This document shows, piece by piece, positions 24,103 to 33,958 of a DNA stretch of 64,000 nt; positions within the stretch are counted from its first letter, which is position 1, and every line of letters starts with the position of its first letter. This DNA is from Pyropia haitanensis (taxonomy: Eukaryota; Rhodophyta; Bangiophyceae; Bangiales; Bangiaceae). Under the pieces are notes generated by a model, which saw only the letters and a program-made list of their open reading frames with translations, was not told where the DNA came from and did no database searches. Both the position numbers and the translations under genes were made by a program. The DNA is taken from NCBI GenBank assembly GCA_008729055.1, contig SDUX01000002.1, forward strand, positions 4,987,874 through 5,051,873, given 5' to 3'.

Positions 24103-25835
24103 TCCCTCTGAGCAAAAACCTGCCCATCATTGTCGCCTTCTTCCGCGTCGACAGTAGCAGACCCACTCACCAGAGCAGCAAAGAGTGTGTCGGGCTCGAG
24201 ATCTTCCGGTGGTTTGGGGGCATCCTCCTCCGAGTTGACCGCCTCTGCTACCGTGGCAGCAGTCTCGTTAATCTGCGTGCATAGCTCAAACAGTACTTGA
24301 GCAGTTGCGCCCCGCCCCGCCTTGCGCTTGGACAGGTACTCGAGGCGCTTAAGGGCAGCTCGCGCGACGTCCCGCGGCAGCGGGCAGTCGTTGATGGTGT
24401 GCTTGGGGTTGTCACAATTGAAACACCCCATAATTGAGAGGGGGTTAAATCGCCCCGTCGACTGCTGCACAGCACGGTTCCCAACTCCCACATGCTTGCG
24501 CTCATACCGGCCTTGGCCTTGATAAAACGTGCTGACCTCGTTGTCGTCGTCCATCTTGGTGGCGACGCCCGACGCGGCGTCCTGGATCCGAGCACGCTTG
24601 GCCTCCTGGTGCTGGAAGAGGGCGGCCTGCAGCTCTCCATACAGCTTCTGGAACCCGAGCTTGTGAGTGGATACACGGCTCAACGGCTCCGTGGCCCAAT
24701 CGTAGCCAACCACCGCATCTCGAAGATATTCAACTCGAAACACCTCACCGGAGTGCGACGGTGGGAGAAGCTTTGAGCCCGTTAGGACCGCCTGGTACGT
24801 CGACGTCAACGCCGCCTCGACCGACATTCCCTTGGACTCAAACGCCTTCATGCGCAAGGACGCCAGCTTGTTGCGCGCCTGGCTCTGGCGCACGTCGGAG
24901 TGGTACTCGTTTCGGAGGCGCATGACCATCGAATCGTAGGTGTCAACGACATGGACGAGCTCGTTTAGGTAGAATCGCTTCGCGTCGCCACTAAGGAGGT
25001 TGTAGAAGTAACGCAGCATCTGCATGCGTGACAGCCCGTAGTCGCGGCACACCAGCTCATAATCGGCCACGAAATCGTCGAGGCACTCGTTGGGGTCACC
25101 AGAGAACTTGGAGCTGCTGTCCTTAAAGCGTAGCGAGATGCGGTGCGCCAAGGTGTTGTCCGTCGCATCCATAGAGTCCGCCCCATGCCCCGAGTGCGTC
25201 GGCCCTAGGTCAATCTGGGGTCGACCGCCCGCGACGTTCCCCTGGTTCGCTGGGCGCCCAAACGACGCGAGCGGTGGCAGTCCCGACCGGGCGTCTTGGG
25301 TCCCCAGGTTGGGCGGCGGGACGTCGTCGCGGTCGTCACTTGCTGCCGAAGCGTCGGCAAGAGCAGCAGAGCGAGCCCCAGAGGGAGGAGTGGACACAAA
25401 CCCCTCTGGGCCGGCAGTCCGACCATACGCCCCCGGCGCGGTGGCGTACCGGCACAGGCTCTCGTTGCAGTTGTCAATGTTGGCCAATATCTGCTGTGCC
25501 GCCACCTTGTCCCCACCAGCCGGATACAGCGTAGCAGCGAGCCGCTTGACGCTCCGCATGTCTTCAGTCCCCCCGAGGTAGACTTCGTGGGTGCGAAGCC
25601 AGGCTAGCAGCTGCTGATGGATGAAAGGTTGGCGCATCATGTCAGGGCCCAAGAGGACCGTGGGCGGGTACAGGTCCGCCAGTTGCGCCCGCAACTCTTC
25701 TCCGGTGACTTGGTCCTCTTCTGCGTCCGCAGTCAGTGCACGCACGGCCATGATCAGCCCCTGCTGCATCTCGGACATTTGCGCCATGATTGCGCGAGGC
25801 ATAAAAGCCGGAGGGGGGTTACTTTCGGTTGACAT
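24099..25835 (-). CDS. gag: Copia Gag
   Basis: A 578-aa capsid precursor starting at the ATG 25835 (MSTESNPPPAF). The central part (FKDSSSKFSGDPNECLDDFV through LSGDAKRFYLNEL) is the usual retrotransposon Gag region. Near the C-terminus, CFNCDNPKHTINDC is a CCHC zinc knuckle (C-x2-C-x4-H-x4-C) for RNA binding. The stop TGA at 24101-24099 overlaps the first possible pol codon by one base. The only obvious slip-prone sequence in the overlap is the T5 run in GGTTTTTGC around 24113-24119. Confidence 0.93.
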   Translation of the reverse strand: MSTESNPPPAFMPRAIMAQMSEMQQGLIMAVRALTADAEEDQVTGEELRAQLADLYPPTVLLGPDMMRQPFIHQQLLAWLRTHEVYLGGTEDMRSVKRLAATLYPAGGDKVAAQQILANIDNCNESLCRYATAPGAYGRTAGPEGFVSTPPSGARSAALADASAASDDRDDVPPPNLGTQDARSGLPPLASFGRPANQGNVAGGRPQIDLGPTHSGHGADSMDATDNTLAHRISLRFKDSSSKFSGDPNECLDDFVADYELVCRDYGLSRMQMLRYFYNLLSGDAKRFYLNELVHVVDTYDSMVMRLRNEYHSDVRQSQARNKLASLRMKAFESKGMSVEAALTSTYQAVLTGSKLLPPSHSGEVFRVEYLRDAVVGYDWATEPLSRVSTHKLGFQKLYGELQAALFQHQEAKRARIQDAASGVATKMDDDNEVSTFYQGQGRYERKHVGVGNRAVQQSTGRFNPLSIMGCFNCDNPKHTINDCPLPRDVARAALKRLEYLSKRKAGRGATAQVLFELCTQINETAATVAEAVNSEEDAPKPPEDLEPDTLFAALVSGSATVDAEEGDNDGQVFAQRD

Positions 25836-25870
25836 GGCGACAAGCGCAACAGGGTCCTCTCAAAGTCGTG

Positions 25871-25948
25871 CTTGACCTTGACCACCACCTTGGTCTTGGG
25901 CTTGACCTTGACCACCACCTTGATCTTGGGCTTGACCTTGACCTTGTG
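25871..25948. repeat. 30-bp tandem repeat in retrotransposon leader
   Basis: Two full copies and a partial copy with a 30-bp period (starts 25871, 25901, 25931), differing at one base between copies. They lie in the untranslated leader between the 5' LTR and gag. Confidence 0.88.
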
Positions 25949-26035
25949 CCTTCTTGTGTTGATCCAGGGCGCGAGGGCCACGCGAACCGGCCCACCCCCC
26001 AATTGACACAAGCAATCGAGTGTCCCCCCACGCAC

Positions 26036-26137
26036 ACCGAGGTCCAGCTCCCCCCCGCACGCCGAGGTCCAGCTCCCCCCGCACACCAAGGTCCAGCTCC
26101 CCCCGCACACCAAGGTCCAGCTCCCGCAAGTACACGA
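26036..26137. repeat. 24-bp tandem repeat in retrotransposon leader
   Basis: Four copies of a unit containing GGTCCAGCTCCC, starting at 26041, 26066, 26090 and 26114 (spacing 25, 24, 24). Together with the 30-bp repeat it gives the leader two separate minisatellite blocks. Confidence 0.88.
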
Positions 26138-26572
26138 GCACGTACGCGCACGCCGCGGCACTCGCGTTGGCCCGCACGGAGCTACACCCCGAGACGCGCA
26201 CGTGTGGTACCAGTGTGCCCGTCCGCTAGTGCAAGGGAAATCTGCCTCGTCGCTCTCCCGGGTCGCCACACGCACACCTCCGTCACTGGCCTCGACACGG
26301 GCGACCCGACTCCAGGTTTCAGCGGCAATGCCTTCCCCGAAAGAGGACGAGCCACGCGCCAGATCAACGTGACCAAGCCTCCCCCAAGGAAAGGAACCCC
26401 CACGTCGTGGGGGAGTCAAGACCCGTTACGGGGGAGGGGCAGGGTAATCGGAAAGCGTCCGCACAGGGGCAACGCGGTGTCTCGCAATGCACGCACGCAC
26501 GGGCAACCCCAGCACACCCGGCGCGCCCGGCGGTGCAACGCGCGTCCTGCTCGCCGGCACGGAAATCGCGAT

Positions 26573-27163
26573 TGTGAGTATCGGCGAGGATGTGGAGAAA
26601 AACGCAGTGTACCCCACGAGGCCAGACACCGGCGACCCGACACCCCAACGCGGGGTGGCGAGTTCCAATGTCTAGTCTGCCGGGCCGAGGGCGCCCGGCA
26701 CTCAGGTGCGCGGCCGGGTGCTCTTATACCCCGCCCCGCACGCGGCGGCAGGTCCGCCGCACGCGGCGGTGAGCGCCCCCGACACGCCCACAGACGCAAG
26801 TCTAGCCCCCCCTCTCCACACGGCCATCAGCCCACCTATTGTGGACAACACCCGCGAATCACCCCCTTCCACTCAAGCAAAACAATGCACAAACCGGCCA
26901 ATCACGGCCTGGCGAAACACATAATCGAGCCAATCGGCCCGACCCAATCTGTCAGCCATCACCGGGGGTTTGACCAAACATCATTGATGTTCGGTCACAC
27001 CCCGCCGAGGTCTGACCAAACGCAAACGCGTGTCCCCCACAATCTTGGCAGGATCCGGTCCAGCGCCCAATCATCGGTCACATGGCTGGGTCCGAGTCTC
27101 GCCTCGCCGCGCGGCACGAGGGTGCGGGGCAGCGCACGCCCCCCCCGCAGCGGCGTAATCACA
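26573..27163 (-). repeat. 5' LTR of the copia element (591 bp)
   Basis: Direct copy of 20289-20879, again bounded by TGTGA and TCACA in element orientation. It carries the element's promoter and should contain the transcription start of the genomic RNA. Confidence 0.95.
26722..26728 (-). promoter_or_regulatory. TATA box of the copia 5' LTR
   Basis: TATAAGA on the minus strand (GGGTATAAGAGCACC), about 150 bp before the LTR end, in the position expected for the U3 promoter. The 3' LTR has the same motif. Confidence 0.6.
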
Positions 27164-27168
27164 GGGAC
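27164..27168. other. Target-site duplication, right copy (GGGAC)
   Basis: Matches 20284-20288 exactly; it marks the right boundary of the insertion. Confidence 0.93.
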
Positions 27169-28380
27169 GCCTCCTGTCCTGGCGTGGACGGTGGCAGGTT
27201 GTATTGCCTCCTCTGCTGCGGTCAACGTCGGCCGGCTGGTGTCTCCCCAGCCTCGTCCGACACTGACGTGGCCCCCACTCCTGCGCGGGTGGTACCGTCG
27301 CCGCCTCGCCAGTGGAGCTCGCGGCGGCGCGGAAACACTGTCACAGGGCTGCCAGCTTTCTTTCTGTTGCGGCTCGCGGCGGTTGCTCTGCCGATGGGGA
27401 GGGAGGGAGGGAGTATCAGCGGCTCCGTCGATGGCTGGGGCCGAGGGGGGGAGAAGGCGGGGAGGTCGTCAGCGATGGCCATGGGAGCAAGGCCTCGGTT
27501 TCTGTAGATTTCGCAAGGTTCGGGGTGGCTCCTTCTGCTTGTTGTGGCCCGGCGAGTGGCGCGTCGCGGCCGTGGCGCGCCAGGGGGGAGCCGGGGCGGA
27601 GGAAAGTGCTTCCGACAGCTCGTGTCGTGTGCTGTTCAAACGAGCGCTGCCTGGCCATCAGCTGTACAGTACGCCATTGAGAGCACCGGCCCCTTCCGCG
27701 CGCACCCTCACCAGGCAAGAGAGTGCAGGTTCCAACAATCTATCTACTTTCTCCTCCACGTCCATTTTCCCAAGCACAACATGAAGCAAGCACAGATGCA
27801 CGGAGCTCCAACAGCATCAAACAAAAACAACTCGAAGCGCGAGACACCGTGGGTCCCGCCCACAAGTAGCCTTCACGCCCCGCTTGCCGTAGCAGCCGTC
27901 GACCAACCGCACCCCCCAGTCGTCGCGGGTGGCCGCCGAGGTGACGGCAGGCGCGTCCGTGACGACAGCGGGCCACCACCACCCCCCCCTTTGTGCGACG
28001 TGCCCGACGCAGCCGGCCGCCTTTCGGGCACAGCGCGGCAGACGCACGCAACGTCCACGACGGCGGGCGCGACGGCGAGGGCGGTTAGTACTGCGGGTGC
28101 GGCCGCCGCTGCATGATCGCAGCCCAATGACTGTGGCACAAACACGACAGAGTGGTTGAAGGGACAGTCAAAGCCGACGAAAATGACGAACGGGACAAGC
28201 CAGCGCAATGACCGTGTCAGTTCATCATCAGCCCCCAAACGGATACCACAAAACGCCAGACGTATTCGCCTGACAACGCGAGCCGGCAGTCGCCGCCTGC
28301 TACCACTCTCCACTCCCCACCCCCGCACGCAGGGCCATAGCCAAAGACAACACACCCTCAGCCTCTCGGAGCAATCCACG
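27169..28380. other. Spacer right of the retrotransposon
   Basis: Contains short frames on both strands (for example a Pro/Ala-rich one from 27781) but no domain or splice structure I can support. The right part is probably the 3' UTR of the EF-hand gene. Confidence 0.4.
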
Positions 28381-29424
28381 CTACACTCCCCCCACCCCCC
28401 CCACCCCCCGCTCAGTCAGCACCCTCACTCCCGTCACGTACAAAATAAACTCCGACTCGGACACAACACCGTCATTGTTGCAGTCCATGCTCGTGTGCAG
28501 CCGCTCCACCTCATCCCGGGAGAGGTCAAACCGCCCCTGGTAAATCGCGGCGCGGAACTCCGACTTGTCCACAAACCCGTCCTTGTTGACGTCCAGCCCT
28601 TGGAACAGCTCCTTCCCACGCGCAAACAGCGCCGCCGGTGACGCGTCGCCGCCTTCAACAGCATACACTGACGGCGGGTAGGCCAGCGGCGGCTGCGGCG
28701 CCGTCAGGTGCACCTGCGTCCAAGTAAAGGTGGAGTTGGGCGCGGCGCCAGCGGGGCCACCCTTCCCACCACCCCAGTAGGCGCCGCTGCCGCCGCCGCC
28801 GCCGCCGCCGCCGCAGCCACCGGGCGATGGGCCGGGTGCCCATGGCGACGGTGGAGGCCGAGCGCCATGGCCCACATGCGCCGGCGGCACCATGCCCCCG
28901 TACACCGGCGGCGGCCCATGCCGCGGGCCGTGGTGCGGCGCGGTCGGGTAGGCATAGGGCGGGAGCGGCGGCCCATGGTGCGGCGGCCCGTGGTGCGGCG
29001 GCGCGTACGGCGGCGGCGGGTGGTGTGGCAGCAGCTGGTGTGGCGGCCCGTGCGGCGGACCACCATGATGCGCCGGCGGGTGGTGCGTCGGCGCGTGCAG
29101 CGGCAGCAGCGGCGACGCGTGTGGCGGCGGCGGCGCCGACGGGTGGTGCGCCGGCGCGTGCGGCGGCGGCGCCGACGCGGGGTGCGGCGGCCCGAGCGGC
29201 GGCTGGCCAAGGTGCGCCGGCGTCACGTGCGGCGGCGGCGGCGGGCCGTGGTAGGGCGGCCCGCTGTGAGGCGGGCCATAGGGGGGGACCCCGCCGTGGG
29301 GCGGCCCGTGGTGCGCCGGCGGCCCCGCGTGGGGGGGGGCGTGGTACGGGGGTGGCCCGCCGCGGGCCACCAACGGGGGGGGGGCGTACGTGCGGTACGC
29401 GTCGGGGTACGTGTCCCCCTGCAT
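28381..29424 (-). CDS. EF-hand protein with His/Pro/Gly-rich N-terminal region
   Basis: A 347-aa protein. Residues 278-290 (DVNKDGFVDKSEF) and 314-326 (DCNNDGVVSESEF) are two canonical calcium loops with acidic residues at positions 1 and 12 and the central Gly. The first ~220 residues are dominated by PPHHGPP-type units and then GGGGGGG, with dozens of His, so metal binding is possible. A Gly/Pro-rich extension before EF-hands recalls penta-EF-hand proteins such as ALG-2, but only two hands are present. The Met at 29424 (MQGDTYPDAYRTYAPP) opens the frame; an upstream exon cannot be excluded. Calcium binding is well supported; the process it serves is unknown. Confidence 0.82.
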   Translation of the reverse strand: MQGDTYPDAYRTYAPPPLVARGGPPPYHAPPHAGPPAHHGPPHGGVPPYGPPHSGPPYHGPPPPPHVTPAHLGQPPLGPPHPASAPPPHAPAHHPSAPPPPHASPLLPLHAPTHHPPAHHGGPPHGPPHQLLPHHPPPPYAPPHHGPPHHGPPLPPYAYPTAPHHGPRHGPPPVYGGMVPPAHVGHGARPPPSPWAPGPSPGGCGGGGGGGGSGAYWGGGKGGPAGAAPNSTFTWTQVHLTAPQPPLAYPPSVYAVEGGDASPAALFARGKELFQGLDVNKDGFVDKSEFRAAIYQGRFDLSRDEVERLHTSMDCNNDGVVSESEFILYVTGVRVLTERGVGGVGGV

Positions 29425-30258
29425 GGCGTTGCCGGTGGGAACTCCCGCGGCGGGGGTGGGGCAAAGACAGAGTGGTTAAGGGGGGCGTGGAGATGGAGAA
29501 CGTAGGGAGACAGAAGAGGGCGGGGGAAGCGGGTGAAGGGAGGGAGTGAGAGAGGAGCGGGGAGAGGTTGAGAGGCCTGCGGAGGGACGCGCGTGAAGCG
29601 TGCCCCCGTACAGGAAAACACCGGCGGCAGCGGCACGGGCACAGGGACGACAGCAGAGGCAGCGGTGATGGTGGGGGCAGTGGCGACGGTGGTTGCGACG
29701 CGGGCAGCAATAAGAGACGGTGGCGACCGGCGGGGAGGGCGCGGTCGTGGTGGCGGCGGACGGGACGGCACACGCTGGCAGCGTGTCGGTGCGCGCCGCG
29801 CGGCTCCCAAACTGTGGGGCCCAACGGCTGAGAGAGCACCCCCTTGCCAAGACGTTCTGGGTGGTCCGTGCGCCCAGACCGCACCGGTGCCACTGTCCGC
29901 ATGCGCACGGTGACGTCACGCCCCGCCTGACTTGCGACCGTGGGGGTGGCTCTGGGTATCTGAGTTTCCATTGGGCAGCTCAAGGGCCTGCTCTCACGTG
30001 ATTGGTAGTCGAACATCACAGACAAGAACAGACCGAGTGCTGGCGGAGATCGTCTGCAATTTTCCGCAGTCGGGGCTACTGAACAGGTACAACAGGAGCA
30101 CGAGTGGACTGGTCTGTCAATGCTCTTCAGCAGACCGTCAACAAAGACCTCACAGACGTGTCGCCTACCCGGTGGCGGGAGGTCAGACGACCACCGCGTC
30201 GTGATCACATGCGCCGCCCGCCGCCTGCCGGCCTACCCCCACCACGGCCCCCCACCCC
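29425..30258. other. EF-hand gene upstream region
   Basis: No supportable gene. Contains a CACGTG at 29995-30000 followed by an inverted CCAAT (ATTGG), a plausible promoter-type pairing, and the 3' end of the GH31 gene at the right. Confidence 0.4.
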
Positions 30259-32812
30259 TCAGCCGACGCGTTCAAAGACGGGCATGTCGTCCAGCAGCGC
30301 TGGCACCTGCCGCAGCCAGCCACCCCCAGCATGGTCCCCCCCCACCCAGGGTGTGGCGGCCTCCCCCGCGGCGAGGCGCTTCAGGTCCACCCGCCGCCAC
30401 GCCCCCGGCGGCAGCCAAACGTCGCGCGCGCGGACACCGTGCGCCACCACCGGCGCGACGAGCACGTCGGCGCCGAGCAGGAACGCATCGGCAATGCACA
30501 AGATGTCGTCCCCCAGCGGGCGAGCGGCCCCGTCGCCAGACCCGCAGCCCGCGGTGCCCGTCGCGTCGGCGTCCGACCCCCACCACACGGGCCGCACAAT
30601 GGGCACCCCCGCCGCGGCGGCCGCTGGCGCCGCGGCCGCCACTCGCCGCCCAAAGTAGTGGGTGCGCCAGCGCAGCGCCGCCGCGACCGCGTCGCCCACC
30701 GCCTCCCCAAACGACCAGGGCGCGATGGACAGCTGGACGGCGGGCATGGCCACCGACGCCTGTGCCCAGCGGACCATCAGCTCCGCCGACGGGGGGCCCT
30801 CCCCATAGTCGTTGCCACCCACCATGTCGGGCAGCACAAACGGGTAGCCGAGAAGGCCCGCCGTCAGCGCCGCGGGGATGACCGACGCGAGGCCGTTCGC
30901 GGTGCCCCACGAGGAGAAGCGGTCAAACAGGCGGGTCAACGGCGGGGCGGCCTGGCAGCCCCGGACGCCCGCGCGGACCTCCGAGAGTGGGAACGCCGAC
31001 GCCACCCGCTGCACGTACGCGCGCGTGTAGTCCGTAGCGGTCGCCGCCGGGTCGTGAAACGCCGGGTGCGGGGGCAGGAAGCACGCCTCGCCGCCGTCAA
31101 ACTTGAAGCCGTCCACCCCCGTGGCGGCCGCCAGCGCCTGCAGGCGGGCCAGCAGGTCCGCCGCCGCGGCGGGGTTGGTCAGGTCAATCGCCGCCGCGGG
31201 CGTCGGCTGCCACCAGTCAAAGGTCGCCACCCGGCCGCCGCCGTCGGCGCGGTCGCGGAAAAAGTAAGCATCGGCGGGCGGCCGGGTCGCCACGTCTGCC
31301 TGCACCGCCGCCGACGTGGCCGACGCAAACGGCAGCACCCAGAGCGTGACGAGGAAGCCCATCGCGTGGAGGCGCTCCACCATCCCCGCCGGGTCGGGGA
31401 ACTTGACCGGGTCAAACGCCATGTCCCCGTACGCCACCGACCAGCGGTCGTCGATTTCCATCACCGACCGGGGTAGGCCGCGGCTGACAATCTCCGCCGC
31501 AAACGCCAGCACGTCCGCCTGCGTGACGCCGTCCTTGTAGCGCGCCCAGGTGGTCCAGATCGGGTCGGCCAGCAGCCGGGGGGGCGGCGCCGCCGCCGCC
31601 CCGCGGACGGGGAAGGCAGACACCAGCGAGCGGGCGGCGGCGGGAAGGCCGTCCCGGGCCGACACCCGAAACACCAGCCGCGGCGCGGCGGCGGCGGTAG
31701 CGTCCCCGTCCGTGACGGCGCGGCCGCCCGGCCGCCACCCTCGCAGCGGGTGGGCCACGTGGGGGTAGTCGTACCCCCCCCCACGGGACTGGAGGGTCAG
31801 GGCGCCGTCCCCCCCGCCCGCGTCCACCGCGGGCAGGAGCTTGCGGTCAAAGTTGGCGACGCCTACCCCCCACGCCAGCGGCGGATGCGCCGCGACCGTC
31901 TCTGGCGGGGACGCGTTGAGGCCGACGTGCAAGCACGGGCTAGCCGCCTCGTCCACCGCCAGTGCCAGCCCCGAGGAGGACACAAATGCCGGCTCGGCGA
32001 GCGTGCACAGGCCGGTCGGGCCATTGTCAAAAGGGTAGGCGGGGCCCAGCTCCCAGTTGCCCTTGTCCAGTGGCCAGTGCTGATACATCAGGTGGCTGAG
32101 CACAGGAAAGGGGCGTGCCAGGCGCCACAGGGGGGAGAGGGAGAAGGGGGATCACACGGGGTTGGCGAACCAGCGGGTGGTGAGTGTCGGCAATCCACCA
32201 GCTCCCGATGCACGGGACCGCCAGTCACTCACGCCGCCCCTGCCCCCTCCCCCCCAGACATCCCGCACATCCCCCAGCGCCCAACGTACCCTCCTCCAAA
32301 CCATCGGCCAGGCGACAGACCCACGCGCACCTCCGCCACAGGCCCCTCCCCTTCCCCCCCCCCCCGCGCCCCACCGACGGGCGCCGCCGCCGCCGGCACA
32401 AACGCCACCTCCAGCCACCCCCCCTCCCCCCCCTCTCCCCGTTCCCCTCCCCCGCCCCCAGCCCCACCCCCACCGGGGTGGCGGTGACCACCGCCCCCCC
32501 CCCCACGTCCACGTCACCCCCCCCCCCCCCCCGGCGTGGGCGACCGCGTCACGCCGCCGCCGACGCCGGCGCCAATGAGGCGCGCGACGCCAACCGCCGC
32601 CGCGCCGCGCACAAACGTGACCGTGCCGGCAGCGTCAATGGCGAGGCCGACGCCGCCCGCGGCGACGGCGGCGGCGGGCACCGCCGCCCCCGCCGCGGGC
32701 ACGCAGGGGAGGGGGGAGGGGGGGCGGGCGTGCGCGTCGGGCGCCATACCAACGGGGTCACCGTCGCCACCAGCGCCGCCACCGCTGCCGCCGCCGCTGA
32801 CGCCGCCGCCCA

Positions 32813-32847
<35 letters not shown>

Positions 32848-33056
32848 CCGCCGCCTGTGGCGCCGCTCCCACCAACGCTGCTGCTGCTGCTGCCGCTGCC
32901 GCGGGGGCGACGCCGTCGACGCGCGAGCGGGTCGGCCTCCCACCGACGGTGGCGGGCGCGGGGTGCGACGCGGGACGGGCCGCTGCCAAAGGTGGCCACG
33001 GGGGGGAGCGGGGGGAGGAACGCCGCGCGCATCGACACGCGACCAAACGAGGGCAC
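30259..33056 (-). CDS. GH31 glycosidase, MYORG-like
   Basis: Exon 2 (32095-30259) encodes the catalytic barrel: PIWTTWARYKDGVTQADVL, VMEIDDRWSVAYGDM, VTLWVLPF, the nucleophile block FKFDGGE (Asp at 31098-31096), acid/base block DRFSSWG (Asp at 30924-30922), YPFVLPDMVGGNDYG and VPIVRPVWW. These match the MYORG branch of family GH31, whose human member is an alpha-galactosidase. A 194-bp intron (32289-32096, donor GTACGT) joins GRWFGGG to HLMYQHWPLDKG, an expected family junction. The N-terminal exon is harder to read: coding-like sequence (VGLAIDAAGTVTFVRGAAAV) runs to 32514, where a 16-C run (32517-32532) and other homopolymers shift the frame before GGWLEVAFVPAAAAPVGG resumes. The start (33056 or an internal Met near 32745) is uncertain. 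Confidence 0.88.
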
Positions 33057-33693
33057 CGGGGGGAAGGCGGACGGACCACGCCACGCCAGCGGAGCAGCAA
33101 TGAAAGTGGCGGCGGCAGCGCCTCCCCCTTCGCCAGTGCGGCTGGACCGTCGGCCAGCTCACACCCAAGCCACCTTGCGCGGGGCAGACGGCTACCGACA
33201 CTGGCTGCAGCGCGCCCCGCCGTCGCGCGTGCACGTGGGGCGGCTGTAGCGAGGGAGGTGCCCAGCGGCACCGCCTGGCGTGATGCAGACGATGCGTGTC
33301 AATCGGACGGCCGCGGTGCTCCGAGATTGGCCACTGGGCAGACGCGATTCGCGCCAGTGTCTGCGGCGGACGAACCGATGGGTGCCCATTGGGGGATCGT
33401 CCGCTCCTGCCTCGGCGGGGCTCGCGCCTGCTCGCCGAGCAGCGGGGCGAGCGATGGGACGACGGAGGCCGGGCTCCACGCCGCGGTGCCGTTGGCGCCG
33501 ACGCGTGCGTCTGGGTTGGAGGTACCTCTATCAATCTACACGTCTTTGGCGCAAGGCGGGGGCAGAGGAGGCAGACTGCCGCGGCCGCGCGGCACGCTGC
33601 GTCGTCGGTGTGGGCACCCCACCCTCGCACCACCCCTCGCCCCCCCCTGGCGTCCCTCCTTCCCCCCCCCCCCCCCCCCCTTCGGCAGGCGCG
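33057..33693. other. Spacer between GH31 and pseudokinase genes
   Basis: Probable GH31 promoter plus pseudokinase 3' UTR. Open frames here are not recognisable. A run of about 18 Cs lies at 33663-33680. Confidence 0.4.
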
Positions 33694-33924
33694 TCACTCC
33701 CGCCACAGCATCGCCGACACCTTGGACGAGATGCCGAGCCGCACGCGCCGGCGGCGGCCGTCCGGCAGCTGGCAGCTGCGGCGGGTGTCGGTGCCGCCGC
33801 CGCCGCCGCCGGAGCGACCGCCGCGGCCGCCGCCGGCGCCCCCCACCGGCGGCGCGTCCAAGCTCCGCCGCCCGACGCGGCCGCCGCCCGCGGTGGCGGC
33901 CGCGTCGCCGCCCTTTGCCGCCGC

Positions 33925-33958
<34 letters not shown>

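Larger units (their letters stand above)
20289..27163 (-). mobile_element. Complete Ty1/copia LTR retrotransposon
   Basis: An element of 6875 bp read from right to left. Its order is 5' LTR (27163-26573), leader with tandem repeats, gag, pol (protease, integrase, reverse transcriptase, RNase H) and 3' LTR (20879-20289). Integrase before reverse transcriptase defines Ty1/copia. The two LTRs are equal in length and I found no difference reading them side by side. Both gag and pol are open and the GGGAC duplication is intact. All of this points to a very recent insertion, possibly still competent. Copia elements are known from Porphyra-type algae. No primer-binding site starting TGG is evident after the 5' LTR. 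Confidence 0.96.

Noticed and set aside
25754..26419. 221-codon frame with KVKPKIKVVV-type repeats
   Set aside because: The repeats come from the 30-bp minisatellite in the retrotransposon leader, and the frame overlaps the gag start.
30331..31476. 381-codon plus-strand frame
   Set aside because: Antisense to the GH31 catalytic exon.
33230..33693. Plus-strand frames antisense to the pseudokinase C-terminus as a separate gene
   Set aside because: They continue as antisense of the pseudokinase coding sequence and show only Arg-rich composition.
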